Shown: piece after piece, positions 1 to 9,882 of the stretch
Numbering within the stretch: position 1 is the stretch's first letter
Layout: each line of letters starts with the position of its first letter
From: CAVROT01 sp963722905
GTDB lineage: Bacteria; Pseudomonadota; Alphaproteobacteria; Rhodobacterales; Rhodobacteraceae
Length of the DNA stretch: 50,400 nucleotides
Reading direction: 5' to 3'
Assembly: GCA_963722905.1 (NCBI GenBank)
Contig: CAVROT010000010.1
Coordinates: 1-50,400, forward strand
Translations under genes and position numbers: made by a program
The notes under the pieces: model-generated
Databases searched by the model: none
What the model was told of the DNA's origin: nothing
Seen by the model: only the letters and a program-made list of their open reading frames with translations

Positions 1-75
1 TGGCTCCGGCGGTAGGGATCGAACCTACGACCAATTGATTAACAGTCAACTGCTCTACCGCTGAGCTACGCCGGA
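1..75 (-). tRNA. tRNA-Asn (anticodon GTT), CCA encoded
   Basis: On the minus strand the 75 bases fold as a full tRNA cloverleaf. The acceptor stem begins TCCGGCG, the anticodon loop is CTGTTAA with anticodon GTT, the T loop is GTTCGATCC, and the 3' CCA is encoded (TGG at bases 1-3 of the plus strand). The gene sits at the very edge of the window, so its upstream context on the other side cannot be seen. Confidence 0.96.
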
Positions 76-187
76 CCACCGAGGGGGCGTCTAGCAAGCG
101 CACGGGGGGACGTCCAGTGGCCGTTTGCTGCTGGTTCCGGTGCCGCGCGGGAGGCAGGAGGGAGCGACCGCCGCCGAGGGACCCGCG

Positions 188-1111
188 TCAGGCGAGGCCG
201 AACACGGCATCCGGGGCGGGGTGGGGATCGGCGGCTACAGACCCTCGGGAGTACAGGTCGAGGAGATGGGCAAGCACGTTGCGCGCTGCGGCTGTATGGA
301 GGGACGGGTCGACATCCGCGTAGACGCGGGCCACGAGGGTACCGATATTGGACGGGCCCGAGGCGAGCGCGGCCAGAACCGACGCCTCGCGCGCCAGTCG
401 GTGGGTCTTGAGCGCGTCCAGCCGGGCCGCCGGGTCGCCGATCGGGTCGCCGTGGCCCGGATGGAGGATCCGCGCGCCCTCCGCGTGCAGCCGGTCGAGA
501 GATGCCATGTACTGCCCCATGTCGCCGTCGGGAGGCGAGATCAGCGAGCTGGCCCATCCCATCGCGACGTCGCCGGTGAAGACCGCGTCGCCCAGCCGGA
601 AGGCCAGATGGCTTCCCAGGTGTCCTGGCGTCCAGATGGCGGCGAGGCCGGCGAAGCTGTCGCCGTCCGACAGCCGGATGTCGGGATCGAAGGCGTCGTC
701 GCAGCCCTCTCCGCCGCCAAGCAGCGCCACGGCACGGCCGGGCATGGTGTCCAGCCGGGCGACCAGTGCCTCCATGACCGCGGACCGGCCGCTGCGTGCC
801 GGGCCGTAAGCCGCTACCGGCGCCCCGGTCGCCCGCGCCAGCGCCCCCGCCCCCGCGGAATGGTCGAGATGCGGATGAGTCAGGAGGATCCCGGCCACAT
901 GCGCGTGCCCTATGGCGTCCAGCAGCGCCGCGAGGTGGCCATCCTCCGCCGGTCCGGGGTCGATGACCGCGACGTCGTCCGTGCCCTCGGGACGGACGAC
1001 GTAGCTGTTGGTGCCGGTTCCGGTCAGCGGCCCGGGGTTCCCGGCCCGCACCCGCAGGACCCGCGGCTCCAGCAGCGCAGCGCGGGAGGTATCGGCCGAC
1101 GCGCCGTTCAT
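188..1111 (-). CDS. MBL-fold metallo-hydrolase
   Basis: A 307-residue metallo-beta-lactamase-fold hydrolase of the LACTB2/glyoxalase II-like type. The zinc signature HxHxDH is visible at residues 79-84 (T-H-P-H-L-D-H). It is preceded by a G-T-N-S-Y strand typical of the fold and followed by the GD...TPGH-type region (W-T-P-G-H-L-G-S-H). The C-terminal part, rich in Leu, Ala and His, fits the winged-helix tail of LACTB2-like proteins that often act as nucleases or thioesterases; the substrate cannot be read from the sequence. It is transcribed away from the histidine kinase gene. The start chosen is the first ATG that leaves the usual N-terminus before the first beta strand. Confidence 0.85.
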   Translation of the reverse strand: MNGASADTSRAALLEPRVLRVRAGNPGPLTGTGTNSYVVRPEGTDDVAVIDPGPAEDGHLAALLDAIGHAHVAGILLTHPHLDHSAGAGALARATGAPVAAYGPARSGRSAVMEALVARLDTMPGRAVALLGGGEGCDDAFDPDIRLSDGDSFAGLAAIWTPGHLGSHLAFRLGDAVFTGDVAMGWASSLISPPDGDMGQYMASLDRLHAEGARILHPGHGDPIGDPAARLDALKTHRLAREASVLAALASGPSNIGTLVARVYADVDPSLHTAAARNVLAHLLDLYSRGSVAADPHPAPDAVFGLA

Positions 1112-1515
1112 CGTCGGCGCCTGACGCTCGTGCCGGCCGGAAACATGCGGAAGGGACGCCCGGTAGCCGGGACGCCGTGTCCACGTGACGACATCGTTCG
1201 GCGTCGCGGGTCATCACGGACCAGTCCGCCGAACGGTCGCCACGGGTTCGGGCGCCGGCGTGCGCTGCCCGTCGCGAGGGCGCCGACCGCATGCCCCGCA
1301 CCGGGCCTTTGGGTGACACCATCCCGGCGTCCGCAAACGTCGCGAAGAACCGTCGTCTGCGCCCATGCAAGGCCATTCGGCATCACCATACGCCCTCCGT
1401 CGTTCCGGCACCCGATGGCCGATGTCCCGGGTCCCGCAATGGCGTAACGTGCACCCGGACACAGCGGCCGCCGCCCCCGGCGCACTGCCGAGCACTCCAT
1501 GGACCGGACCCTACC
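1112..1515. other. Intergenic stretch between divergent genes, no gene seen
   Basis: About 400 bases separate the divergently transcribed hydrolase and histidine kinase genes. Open frames cross this region on both strands, but they lack family resemblance and run into neighbouring genes out of frame, as expected at this GC content. It presumably holds the two promoters; I cannot identify specific boxes. Confidence 0.5.
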
Positions 1516-2955
<1,440 letters not shown>

Positions 2956-3169
2956 GGGCACCCGTGCCGCAGGGAAGTCGCGGGGGGTTCGCCCCCCCAA
3001 TGGGGAGCTTACCGGCGCGGTGGCCGATCCGTAGCGGCCCCTTCGCCGCTGCGGGGTCCGGGACGGCTCCGACCCATCGCCATGCCGCAGGCGGAAACCG
3101 ACGCCGTCTCGGGTCCATGGGGAGATCGCCGCCGGGCGGAGATGCGGGTCATCTCCCATCCCGCTCGCG

Positions 3170-3877
3170 TCAGTCCCTGCGGAACCCCTGGGCAACCACG
3201 TATTTCTCCGCACTGTCGGCGCGGCTGGCGGGGGGCTTCACGTTGGCCACCTTGTCGAACCGCCGCTTCAGCTGGGCCTGGAGATCGCTCTCCGCGCCGC
3301 CCGCCAGGACCTTGGCGACGAAGGTTCCGCCCGGCTCCAGCACGTCGAAGGCCAGTGCAGCCGCCGCCTCGCACAGCGCGACGATGCGCAAGTGATCCGT
3401 CTGCCGGTGGCCGCTGGAGGCTGCCGCCATGTCGGACATCACGACGTCGGCCGGACCGCCGAGCCAGCCCTTCACGACCGCGTCGGCGCCGTCGCCCATG
3501 AAATCCAGCACGTGCAGCTCGGCCCCGGGGATCGGCTCGACCTCCTGCAGGTCGATGCCCAGGACGCGGCCCCTGCGCTTACCCGCGCGGTCGCCCAGCG
3601 CGTTGACCCGGCGCACGGCGATCTGGCACCAGCCGCCCGGCGCGCACCCGAGGTCGACGACCCGCGCGCCCGGCACCAGGAAACGGTAGCGGTCGTCCAG
3701 CTCGGCGATCTTGTAGGCGGCGCGGCCGCGCATGCCCTCGGCGCGCGCGCGCGCGACATAAGGGTCGTTAAGCTGCCGTTGCAACCACAGGGTCGAGGAC
3801 AGCTTGCGCCCGCGCGCCGTCTTGACCCTTACGGTCAGGTCGCGGCGGCCGCGGCCGCTGTCGCGTTTCTCTGCCAT
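3170..3877 (-). CDS. rlmE: 23S rRNA (uridine-2552 2'-O)-methyltransferase RlmE/FtsJ
   Basis: A 235-residue FtsJ-family methyltransferase that would 2'-O-methylate U2552 of 23S rRNA in the large subunit, using SAM. The SAM-binding motif D-L-G-C-A-P-G-G-W is at residues 75-83. The K-D-K-E catalytic tetrad is visible as K56 (A-A-Y-K-I), D149 (S-D-M-A), K189 (V-A-K-V) and E224 (S-A-E-K-Y). The length and the basic N-terminal tail match alphaproteobacterial homologues. It lies downstream of the Ppx/GppA gene on the same strand with about 150 bases between them, which suggests co-transcription. Confidence 0.95.
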   Translation of the reverse strand: MAEKRDSGRGRRDLTVRVKTARGRKLSSTLWLQRQLNDPYVARARAEGMRGRAAYKIAELDDRYRFLVPGARVVDLGCAPGGWCQIAVRRVNALGDRAGKRRGRVLGIDLQEVEPIPGAELHVLDFMGDGADAVVKGWLGGPADVVMSDMAAASSGHRQTDHLRIVALCEAAAALAFDVLEPGGTFVAKVLAGGAESDLQAQLKRRFDKVANVKPPASRADSAEKYVVAQGFRRD

Positions 3878-4027
3878 GGGCCTCCCCGGGTCGGGCGGCG
3901 TTGCGGCGCCCGCTCATGTCATCGCCAGACGGCCTTTGCCGGCTGGCACTCTATACCAAGGTCGCAGGCTTCGCGACCGGCCACCGCTCCGACATGGGCC
4001 CGGATGCCGCCATCATGCGGGACGGGT

Positions 4028-5149
4028 CTAGAACGGCCCCTCTTCCAGCACGCCGTCGGCCGACATCTGGGCATAGAGCAGCCCCTCGCGCAGCCCCCGG
4101 TCCGCGACGCTCAGCCGGTCCGTCGGCCAGACCCGCAGCAGGGCCTGAAGGATCGCCGCGCCCGACATGATCAGGGCGTGGCGGTCGCGGCCGATGCGCG
4201 GGTCCGCCCGCCGCCCGGCGGGGCCCAGAACCAGATAGTTGCGGATGACCTTGTCGATCTGGTCGGACGTCATGCGCAGCCCGTCCACCCGGTTGCGATC
4301 GTAGCGGCGCAGACCCAGATGCGACGCGGCGACGGTGGTGACCGTGCCGCTGGTGCCGATGATCTGGAACCCCTCGCGCGCCTGTTCGGCCGCGTAGGGA
4401 GAGAAGTCGGCCAGTTGCTCTTCGAAGAACCAGCTCATCAGGGCAAAGCGGGCGGGATCGCTTTTTACGTCGTCGAACTGCTCGCGCAGCGTCGCGACGC
4501 CCAGAGGGACGCTGATCCAGTCGACAACGCGGGCGGCGGGAAACGGCGAGGCGTCGTCGGGCTTGAACCCCGCATGCAGGCGCATGATGGCGCGCGGTCG
4601 GTCGGCGCGCGGCACGCGGGTGAGGTCGATCCACACAAGTTCGGTCGAGCCGCCGCCGATATCGACCACCAGAAGCTGCTCGGTCCTGGTGCTGACCAGC
4701 GGCGCGCAGCTGATGACCGCCAGCCGTGCCTCCTCTTCGGGCGCGATGATCTCCAGATCCAGCCCCGTCTCGCGTGTCACCTGCTCCATGAACGCGGCGC
4801 CGTTGGTGGCGCGCCGGCACGCCTCGGTCGCGACGAGGCGCATATGCTTCACCTCGTGCTTTTGCAGCTTGCGCCGGCAGATGCGCAGCGCCGCGAGGGT
4901 CCGCGCCATCGAGCTGCGGCCCAGCCTGCCCGTCGCCTCCAGCCCCAGGCCCAGCTGGACCGACTTGGAAAAGCTGTCGACGACGTGGAACTGGTTCCCC
5001 TTTGGTTGGGCCACCAGCATCCTGCAACTGTTCGTCCCGAGGTCCAGCGCCGCATAGAGCGTCGCCGGGTCGGGTGGCGTGCGCGGGTCCCCGGCCGTCG
5101 GAACGGCCACCGGAAAAGCGCCAGCACCCTCAGGGCGTCTGGGCGCCAT
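4028..5149 (-). CDS. Ppx/GppA family phosphatase (exopolyphosphatase / pppGpp phosphatase)
   Basis: A 373-residue protein of the actin-like ASKHA fold that hydrolyses polyphosphate or pppGpp. The phosphate-1 motif D-L-G-T-N-S-C-R is near residue 36, the phosphate-2 motif D-I-G-G-G-S-T-E-L near 165, and I-G-T-S-G-T-V-T-T further on. The first roughly 30 residues are a Pro/Ala-rich leader of low conservation. The start ATG is preceded by an AGGAGG Shine-Dalgarno sequence, which supports the choice. Whether this enzyme is a Ppx or a GppA cannot be told from sequence alone. It lies upstream of rlmE on the same strand. Confidence 0.9.
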   Translation of the reverse strand: MAPRRPEGAGAFPVAVPTAGDPRTPPDPATLYAALDLGTNSCRMLVAQPKGNQFHVVDSFSKSVQLGLGLEATGRLGRSSMARTLAALRICRRKLQKHEVKHMRLVATEACRRATNGAAFMEQVTRETGLDLEIIAPEEEARLAVISCAPLVSTRTEQLLVVDIGGGSTELVWIDLTRVPRADRPRAIMRLHAGFKPDDASPFPAARVVDWISVPLGVATLREQFDDVKSDPARFALMSWFFEEQLADFSPYAAEQAREGFQIIGTSGTVTTVAASHLGLRRYDRNRVDGLRMTSDQIDKVIRNYLVLGPAGRRADPRIGRDRHALIMSGAAILQALLRVWPTDRLSVADRGLREGLLYAQMSADGVLEEGPF

Positions 5150-5160
5150 GGTGCCCTCCT

Positions 5161-5171
5161 GTAACTGTTAC
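5161..5171. promoter_or_regulatory. Palindrome GTAACTGTTAC just upstream of the ppx/gppA ribosome binding site
   Basis: A perfect 11-base palindrome (5-base arms, one central base) abuts the Shine-Dalgarno sequence of the phosphatase gene. Its position would suit a small operator or part of the promoter. The functional assignment is inference only. Confidence 0.3.
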
Positions 5172-5578
5172 AATGAACGGTAGTGCGCGGGTTGTCCTGA
5201 CGCAAGGGTTCGGCACCTGCGGACACAGGCGGGAACATCGACCGTCCTTGTCCCGCGGCACCGGTGCGCAGGCGGCAAGTCGCGACAGCGCGGACCCGGG
5301 GCCAATTCACTGTCCCGCCCCGTCGCGATCCGGGCAATCGGCACGCGACCGCGTCCGCCACCGACAGGGCGCCATCCTGCAACGCATCCGACCGTGTCCC
5401 CCTCTTGCGCGGGACACCGCGCGCGCCGGGTCAGCCGGCGGCGTCCGGCCCGTACCGTCGCCAGAAGTCGCCCGCCGCCTCCCTGGCGTCGCAAACCTTG
5501 CCGCAGCCCGGCGCCTGTCCGACATATGACCGCACGAGCGCCACCCGGACCGGACGCGCCAACTGACCGGAGGCCGCC
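5172..5578. other. Intergenic stretch between divergent transcription units, no gene seen
   Basis: About 400 bases with no reading frame that resembles a known protein. Frames open on both strands here overlap one another and are rich in Arg, Pro and Ala. The end of the region carries the GGAGG ribosome binding site of the next gene. Confidence 0.45.
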
Positions 5579-5917
5579 TTGACCGCCATAACCACCGTCT
5601 ACTGGCGCGACATCCCCGCCCAGGTCATCGCCGGGCGCGGCCGTTCCGGCGCCAAGGTGCAGTTGCCCGAGAGGTTCGAGCAGGCCATCGACCGCGCGGC
5701 GATGAAATCGGGTGCCGCCGGCACCGACGCCTACCTCGCCGAATGGCGCCGCGTCGCGGGCGAGGCGCCCGAGGACGACCCGCGCGCCGCCGCCGAGGCC
5801 GAGGCGGCGCGTCTCGACGCCCACTACGACCGCAACCGGATCCGCATGCTGATCGACGGCGGTGGTCACGCTGCGCCCGGACCCGAGGCCCCCGGATCCG
5901 ATGCAACCGTCACCTGA
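5579..5917 (+). CDS. Virulence-factor-domain (PF13769-like) protein of the C1 cluster
   Basis: A 112-residue protein starting at TTG, with GGAGG five bases upstream. Its core (Y-W-R-D-I-P-A-Q-V, K-V-Q-L-P-E-R-F-E-Q-A-I-D-R-A-A, then Y-L-A-E-W-R-R) matches the small 'virulence factor' family, which despite its name is usually encoded next to MetF-like and methyl-THF methyltransferase genes in Rhodobacterales. Its molecular role is unknown. The C-terminal 40 residues are low-complexity acidic/Ala. It is the first gene of the run leading to the reductase, with 40 bases before that start. Confidence 0.75.
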   Translation: MTAITTVYWRDIPAQVIAGRGRSGAKVQLPERFEQAIDRAAMKSGAAGTDAYLAEWRRVAGEAPEDDPRAAAEAEAARLDAHYDRNRIRMLIDGGGHAAPGPEAPGSDATVT

Positions 5918-5957
5918 CGCCGCCACCCGCCCCCTCGCTTCCGCCCGGAGACGCTTC

Positions 5958-6881
5958 ATGTCGCTGCTCAACTTTCGCCAACGCCCAAAGCCGCCCGCGC
6001 AGCCCGCATCGCCCGCCGGCATCGCCGCTTTCCTCGACGGGCACTCCATCGAGGTGATGCCGCGGACCGCCGCCAAGGTAGAGGATTTCCGCGCGCTGCT
6101 GGCCCCCGGCACGCGCGTCTACGTCGCCCATATCGACGGCACGCCGATCGAGGACATGGTCGCCACCGCGGCCCGGCTGGCACGCGACGGCTTTCCCGTG
6201 ATGCCGCATTTCCCCGCCCGCATCATCGCTGACCGTACGATGCTGGCCGACTGGATCGCGCGCTACCGCGGCGAGGCGGGCGTGGACCAGGCGCTGGTCC
6301 TCGCCGGCGGGGTGACGCAGCCGCAGGGCGAATTCCGGGATTCCATGCAGCTGCTCGACACCGGCCTCTTCGGTGATTTCGCCCGCATCCACGTCGCCGG
6401 GCACCCCGAGGGCAATCGCGACATCGATCCCGAAGGCGATACGCTGAATGTCTCGTCCGCGCTGAAGTGGAAGCAGGACTTCGCCAACCGGACCGACGCC
6501 CGGATGGCGATGGCGACGCAGTTCTGCTTCGACGCGGCGCCCGTCATCGCCTGGGCCGACGCTCTGGCCGAGGCGGGCATCGACCTGCCCATCCACATCG
6601 GCATCGCCGGGCCCGCGCGCCTGCAGACCCTCATCAAGTTCGCCATCGCCTGCGGCGTCGGGCCGTCGCTGAAGGTGCTGCAAAAGCGCGCCCTCGACGT
6701 CACGAAGCTTCTCGTGCCATACGAACCGACCGAGGTGGTCGCGGCGCTGGCCGCACACAAGGCCGCGCATCCCGGCTTTAACGTCGAGGTCGCGCACTTC
6801 TTCCCGCTGGGCGGCATCGCCGCGTCGGCCGATTGGATCGCCGCGCAGCGCGGCCCCCGCGCCGTCGCGCAGCAAGGATAG
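5958..6881 (+). CDS. Methylenetetrahydrofolate reductase-like protein (MetF-type TIM barrel)
   Basis: A 307-residue protein of the MetF-like family found in corrinoid-dependent demethylation clusters. It should interconvert methyl-THF and methylene-THF, feeding methyl groups released from a methylated substrate into C1 oxidation. Visible family features are the strand V-Y-V-A-H-I-D-G-T, M-P-H-F-P-A-R near residue 80 (the flavoprotein barrel entrance), L-V-L-A-G-G, V-A-G-H-P-E-G-N, T-Q-F-C-F-D and I-H-I-G-I-A-G-P-A. The ATG at 5958 has CGGAG seven bases upstream and gives the expected N-terminus; two earlier in-frame ATGs lack a good ribosome binding site. Three bases separate it from the next gene. 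Confidence 0.82.
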   Translation: MSLLNFRQRPKPPAQPASPAGIAAFLDGHSIEVMPRTAAKVEDFRALLAPGTRVYVAHIDGTPIEDMVATAARLARDGFPVMPHFPARIIADRTMLADWIARYRGEAGVDQALVLAGGVTQPQGEFRDSMQLLDTGLFGDFARIHVAGHPEGNRDIDPEGDTLNVSSALKWKQDFANRTDARMAMATQFCFDAAPVIAWADALAEAGIDLPIHIGIAGPARLQTLIKFAIACGVGPSLKVLQKRALDVTKLLVPYEPTEVVAALAAHKAAHPGFNVEVAHFFPLGGIAASADWIAAQRGPRAVAQQG

Positions 6882-6884
6882 AGA

Positions 6885-7865
6885 ATGACCCGCACCGTCA
6901 TCGAATCGAAGACGAAGACCGTCACCATCGGATTCGACGAACCGTTCTGCGTCATCGGCGAACGCATCAACCCCACCGGCCGCAAGAAGCTGGCGGCCGA
7001 GCTGGAGGCCGGCGACTTCTCCACCGTCGAGCGGGATGCGGTCGAGCAGGTGGCCTGCGGCGCGATGGTGCTGGACGTGAACTCCGGCGCCGTCTTCACC
7101 AACAAGATGGCCGAGGATCCGCGCTACGCCGACAACAACTTCGTCGAGCCGCCGCTGATGCGCGACCTCGTCACCCGCATCCAGGCACTGGTGGACGTGC
7201 CTCTGTGCATCGACAGCTCGGTCCCCGGCGCGCTGATGAACGGGCTGGAGGCGGCCGAGGGGCGCCCGCTGCTGAACTCGGTCACCGGCGAGGAAGAGCG
7301 CATGGAGCTCGTCCTGCCGCTGGTCAAGAAGTACAACGTGCCCGTGGTGGCGATCAGCAACGACGACACCGGCATATCCGAGGATCCCGAGGTCCGCTTC
7401 GCCGTGGCGAAGAAGATCGTCGAACGTGCGGCCGATTTCGGCATTCCGGCGCACGACATCGTCGTCGATCCGCTGGTGATGCCGGTGGGCGCGATGGGCA
7501 GCGCCGGGCAGCAGGTGTTCACGCTGGTGCGCCGTCTGCGCGACGAACTGGGCGTCAACACCACCTGCGGCGCCTCCAACATCAGCTTCGGCCTGCCGCA
7601 GCGCCACGGGATCAACGCCGCCTTCCTGCCGATGGCGATGGCGTCCGGCATGACATCGGCCATCATGAACCCCATCCGCATGGCCGAGATGGAGGCGATC
7701 CGCGCCGGCAACTTCCTGATGAACCACGACGCCGACGGCTACGAATGGATCCGGTTCAGCCGCATCCTGGATGCCGTCGCCGCCGGCGAGACATTCGCCG
7801 ACGCGTCGCGCGCCGCGATGGATGCCGGCGGCACCCGCGGCGGGCGCCGCCGCCGCCGCGCCTGA
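6885..7865 (+). CDS. Methyltetrahydrofolate:corrinoid methyltransferase (DHPS-like pterin-binding domain)
   Basis: A 326-residue pterin-binding TIM barrel of the MeTr/MetH-domain kind. It would pass a methyl group between a corrinoid protein and tetrahydrofolate in the cytoplasm. Supporting motifs are I-G-E-R-I-N-P-T-G-R-K near residues 25-35, D-V-N-S-G near 65, D-S-S-V-P-G, N-S-V-T-G-E-E, A-I-S-N-D-D-T-G-I and G-A-S-N-I-S-F-G-L-P. It is translationally close to the reductase upstream. The C-terminus ends in a short Gly/Arg-rich tail (G-G-R-R-R-R-R-A type), a feature shared with the RamA-like protein downstream. The corrinoid protein it would serve is not encoded in this window. Confidence 0.87.
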   Translation: MTRTVIESKTKTVTIGFDEPFCVIGERINPTGRKKLAAELEAGDFSTVERDAVEQVACGAMVLDVNSGAVFTNKMAEDPRYADNNFVEPPLMRDLVTRIQALVDVPLCIDSSVPGALMNGLEAAEGRPLLNSVTGEEERMELVLPLVKKYNVPVVAISNDDTGISEDPEVRFAVAKKIVERAADFGIPAHDIVVDPLVMPVGAMGSAGQQVFTLVRRLRDELGVNTTCGASNISFGLPQRHGINAAFLPMAMASGMTSAIMNPIRMAEMEAIRAGNFLMNHDADGYEWIRFSRILDAVAAGETFADASRAAMDAGGTRGGRRRRRA

Positions 7866-7940
7866 TACGGCCGACGACGCCGCGCGTCCGAACGGCGTCG
7901 CGCCGCTGGACTTCGTCTCGCGGTGCGGGCACCCAGCGCC

Positions 7941-8588
7941 ATGTCGCGCGCCACGCTCCTCCGCTTCGCCGTCAGGATCGCGCTGGTCGTCGCGGCGGTT
8001 CTTGCGGTCAACCAGATCTTCCATGTCGGGCTCGCCTGGGCCGTGGCCGGTATGGCGCGGCCGACGGGGCTGGTGCTGGCGGGCCTGGTGGCCGTCTATT
8101 GCCTTCTGATGGCCCTGCCCTTCCTTCCCGGACTCGAGGTCGGCGTCATGCTCGTCCTGCTGAACGGCGTCGAGGTGGTGCCCATCGTCTACGGGGCGAC
8201 CGTCGCGGGGCTGCTGGCCGCCTATGCCGTCGGGCGCACCATACCGCCGGCCACACTGGAGCGTGCGTTCCGCCGCGTCGGCTTGGCGAAGGCGGCCGAC
8301 CTCGCGGCCGAGATAGCGCCGCTCGACCGGGCCGGCCGGCTGGCGCTGCTGCAATCGCGGCTGCCCGGCCGGCCGGGGCTGCGACCGATGCGCCTGCGGC
8401 ATTTTCTTGTGGCGGCGTCGTTCAACCTGCCGGGCAACGCCGTGATCGGCGGCGGCGGCGGCATCTGCCTCATGGTGGGGCTCAGCCGCCTCATCGGCGC
8501 ACCCGCCATGATCCTGACCGTCGTTCTGGGCGTGGCGCCCGCCCCGCTGCTGATCTGGACGCTGGGGCCGGAGACCTTTCTGGGCTGA
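7941..8588 (+). CDS. Integral membrane protein, VTT/TVP38-like
   Basis: About 215 residues with at least four hydrophobic segments: one at about residues 5-25, a second and third at about 35-75 (containing L-P-F-L-P-G-L-E-V-G) and a C-terminal pair after N-L-P-G-N-A-V-I-G-G. The arrangement of the P-G-x-E and N-x-P-x-N motifs resembles the VTT (DedA/TVP38) fold, whose members move lipids or support envelope integrity, but the match is partial. The start could instead be the GTG at 7923. It lies 75 bases after the methyltransferase, so it may be read through from that operon. The product's role in C1 metabolism, if any, is unknown. Confidence 0.6.
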   Translation: MSRATLLRFAVRIALVVAAVLAVNQIFHVGLAWAVAGMARPTGLVLAGLVAVYCLLMALPFLPGLEVGVMLVLLNGVEVVPIVYGATVAGLLAAYAVGRTIPPATLERAFRRVGLAKAADLAAEIAPLDRAGRLALLQSRLPGRPGLRPMRLRHFLVAASFNLPGNAVIGGGGGICLMVGLSRLIGAPAMILTVVLGVAPAPLLIWTLGPETFLG

Positions 8589-8976
8589 GACGTCACCGGT
8601 CCGATTCGGGCACCCGGAGGAGGGATTGCTGCGCTGCAGCCCCACTGGTAAGCCCACATGCTCCGGTTGCGCGTCGCGGCTTCGGAGCCGAGGGCGGTTG
8701 CGTCACCTCACCGCGAATCGCGATCACCCCTGTCATCCAGGCTTTACAAGTGACGCGACGTCGTGCTGTCATGGCAGCCACGAAAAGGATGCGTCGTGTG
8801 TCAAGCGATGCCGGTGCCTGACGCGCGACGCAGGACCGGATGGTTGGAAAAGCGCAGCAATCCGGGCCTCTGGTTTCCTCCGCGCCCAATCGGGAAGCGT
8901 TCCGGCGCCCGCTCTGCCCGCCTCCCGTGCCACCGCTGCACACTGGGCGAAAAACCTCCGGCGATGCGCATTTCCG
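8589..8976. other. Intergenic stretch, no gene seen
   Basis: About 390 bases before the promoter of the VPLPA-CTERM gene. No frame on either strand has recognisable protein features, and no clear terminator hairpin with a T-run was found after the membrane protein gene. Confidence 0.45.
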
Positions 8977-9006
8977 TTGAAGGCTCCCGGTCGCCCGTGA
9001 TAGTGG
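8977..9006 (+). promoter_or_regulatory. Candidate sigma-70 type promoter of the VPLPA-CTERM gene
   Basis: TTGAAG at 8977-8982 and a -10-like TAGTGG at 9001-9006 are 18 bases apart, about 30 bases before the start codon. The following leader carries AGGAGG at 9025-9030, an almost ideal ribosome binding site. The -10 match is weak, so this is a suggestion. Confidence 0.3.
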
Positions 9007-9035
9007 TTAACCAAGAGGAACATTAGGAGGGTACT

Positions 9036-9752
9036 ATGAAAGTACTTTATACCACCGCCGCGGCGCTTCTTCTCGCGACAAGCGCGAACGCCGCTACGGT
9101 TCTGTTGGACGACTTCAACAGCAATCAGGTTGTCGTCGATCTGCCGACCGGCATGCAGCAGTCGGCGTCGCAGCTGGCCGACGCTTCGGTTCTCGGCGGC
9201 TTCCGGGACATTCAGGCCGTCACCGATGATGGCGTCGAGAACGCCACCCAGGTGGCGGTTCGTGCCGGGACCCTCGGGTTCTCCAACACGGCCGGGCAAT
9301 CCGGCACGGGTTTTCTGACCTACGATGGCGATGACGATGCCGCTACCGTCGATACCGACGGCCTTGGCGGTTTCGATCTGACCTTCGGCGGCCTCGGGAC
9401 CGGCTTCGTGTTCGACGTCCTGTTCTCGGACGCCAGCCTGCTGCTGACGATCAACGCGTGGGATACCGGAACCGGCTTCTCGTCCTTCCAGGCGACGTTC
9501 CCGGCGCTGACGTCCGGCGTGTTCGCCGGCAGCTTCGATGCCTTCGTCGGCGACGCCGACCTGTCGAACCTCGGGGCGCTACAGTTCGTTGCCGGTGGCA
9601 ACGGTGTCCAGAACCTGGACGCGCAGATCAACAGCATCGGCGTGAACGTGGAAGAAGCGCCCCCGGTCGTCCCGCTGCCCGCTTCGGCGCTGCTTCTGGG
9701 CGGTGCGCTTGCCGGTGCCGCTGCCTTCGGTCGCCGTCGCAAGGCGTCCTGA
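9036..9752 (+). CDS. Exported VPLPA-CTERM sorting-domain protein
   Basis: A 238-residue secreted protein. Residues 1-19 form a Sec signal peptide (M-K-V-L-Y then a hydrophobic core, cleavage near A-N-A-A). The mature part is acidic and rich in Gly, Asp, Thr and Phe, like a beta-sandwich surface protein, with almost no Lys and no Cys. The C-terminus is the sorting signal: V-P-L-P-A-S, a hydrophobic Leu/Gly/Ala helix, then F-G-R-R-R-K-A-S. In families with this signal the tail is recognised by an exosortase-type enzyme and the protein is placed at the cell surface, often together with exopolysaccharide. The gene has its own strong ribosome binding site and a strong terminator, so it looks like a single-gene unit inserted into the C1 cluster. 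No exosortase gene is visible here. Confidence 0.85.
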   Translation: MKVLYTTAAALLLATSANAATVLLDDFNSNQVVVDLPTGMQQSASQLADASVLGGFRDIQAVTDDGVENATQVAVRAGTLGFSNTAGQSGTGFLTYDGDDDAATVDTDGLGGFDLTFGGLGTGFVFDVLFSDASLLLTINAWDTGTGFSSFQATFPALTSGVFAGSFDAFVGDADLSNLGALQFVAGGNGVQNLDAQINSIGVNVEEAPPVVPLPASALLLGGALAGAAAFGRRRKAS

Positions 9753-9784
9753 AGACCCGCGCATCGCGCACTGAAGTTGTAATG

Positions 9785-9814
9785 AACGGCGGCGTCTTCG
9801 GGCGTCGCCGTTTT
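9785..9814 (+). terminator. Rho-independent terminator after the VPLPA-CTERM gene
   Basis: A 12-base-pair stem (AACGGCGGCGTC with GGCGTCGCCGTT, two G-T pairs) closed by a TTCG tetraloop and followed by a T-run lies about 30 bases past the stop codon. Confidence 0.88.
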
Positions 9815-9882
9815 GCATTGCGATACGGGACGGACTGGCGCATGACCGCCCGGTGGCGTGTCCGACCTGAGAGGCCCTTCCC

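Noticed and set aside
5910..8657. A 915-codon frame on the minus strand opposite the C1 cluster
   Set aside because: It lies antisense to three genes with clear family motifs and reads as Gln/Arg/Gly/His-rich sequence without domains, a GC-driven shadow.
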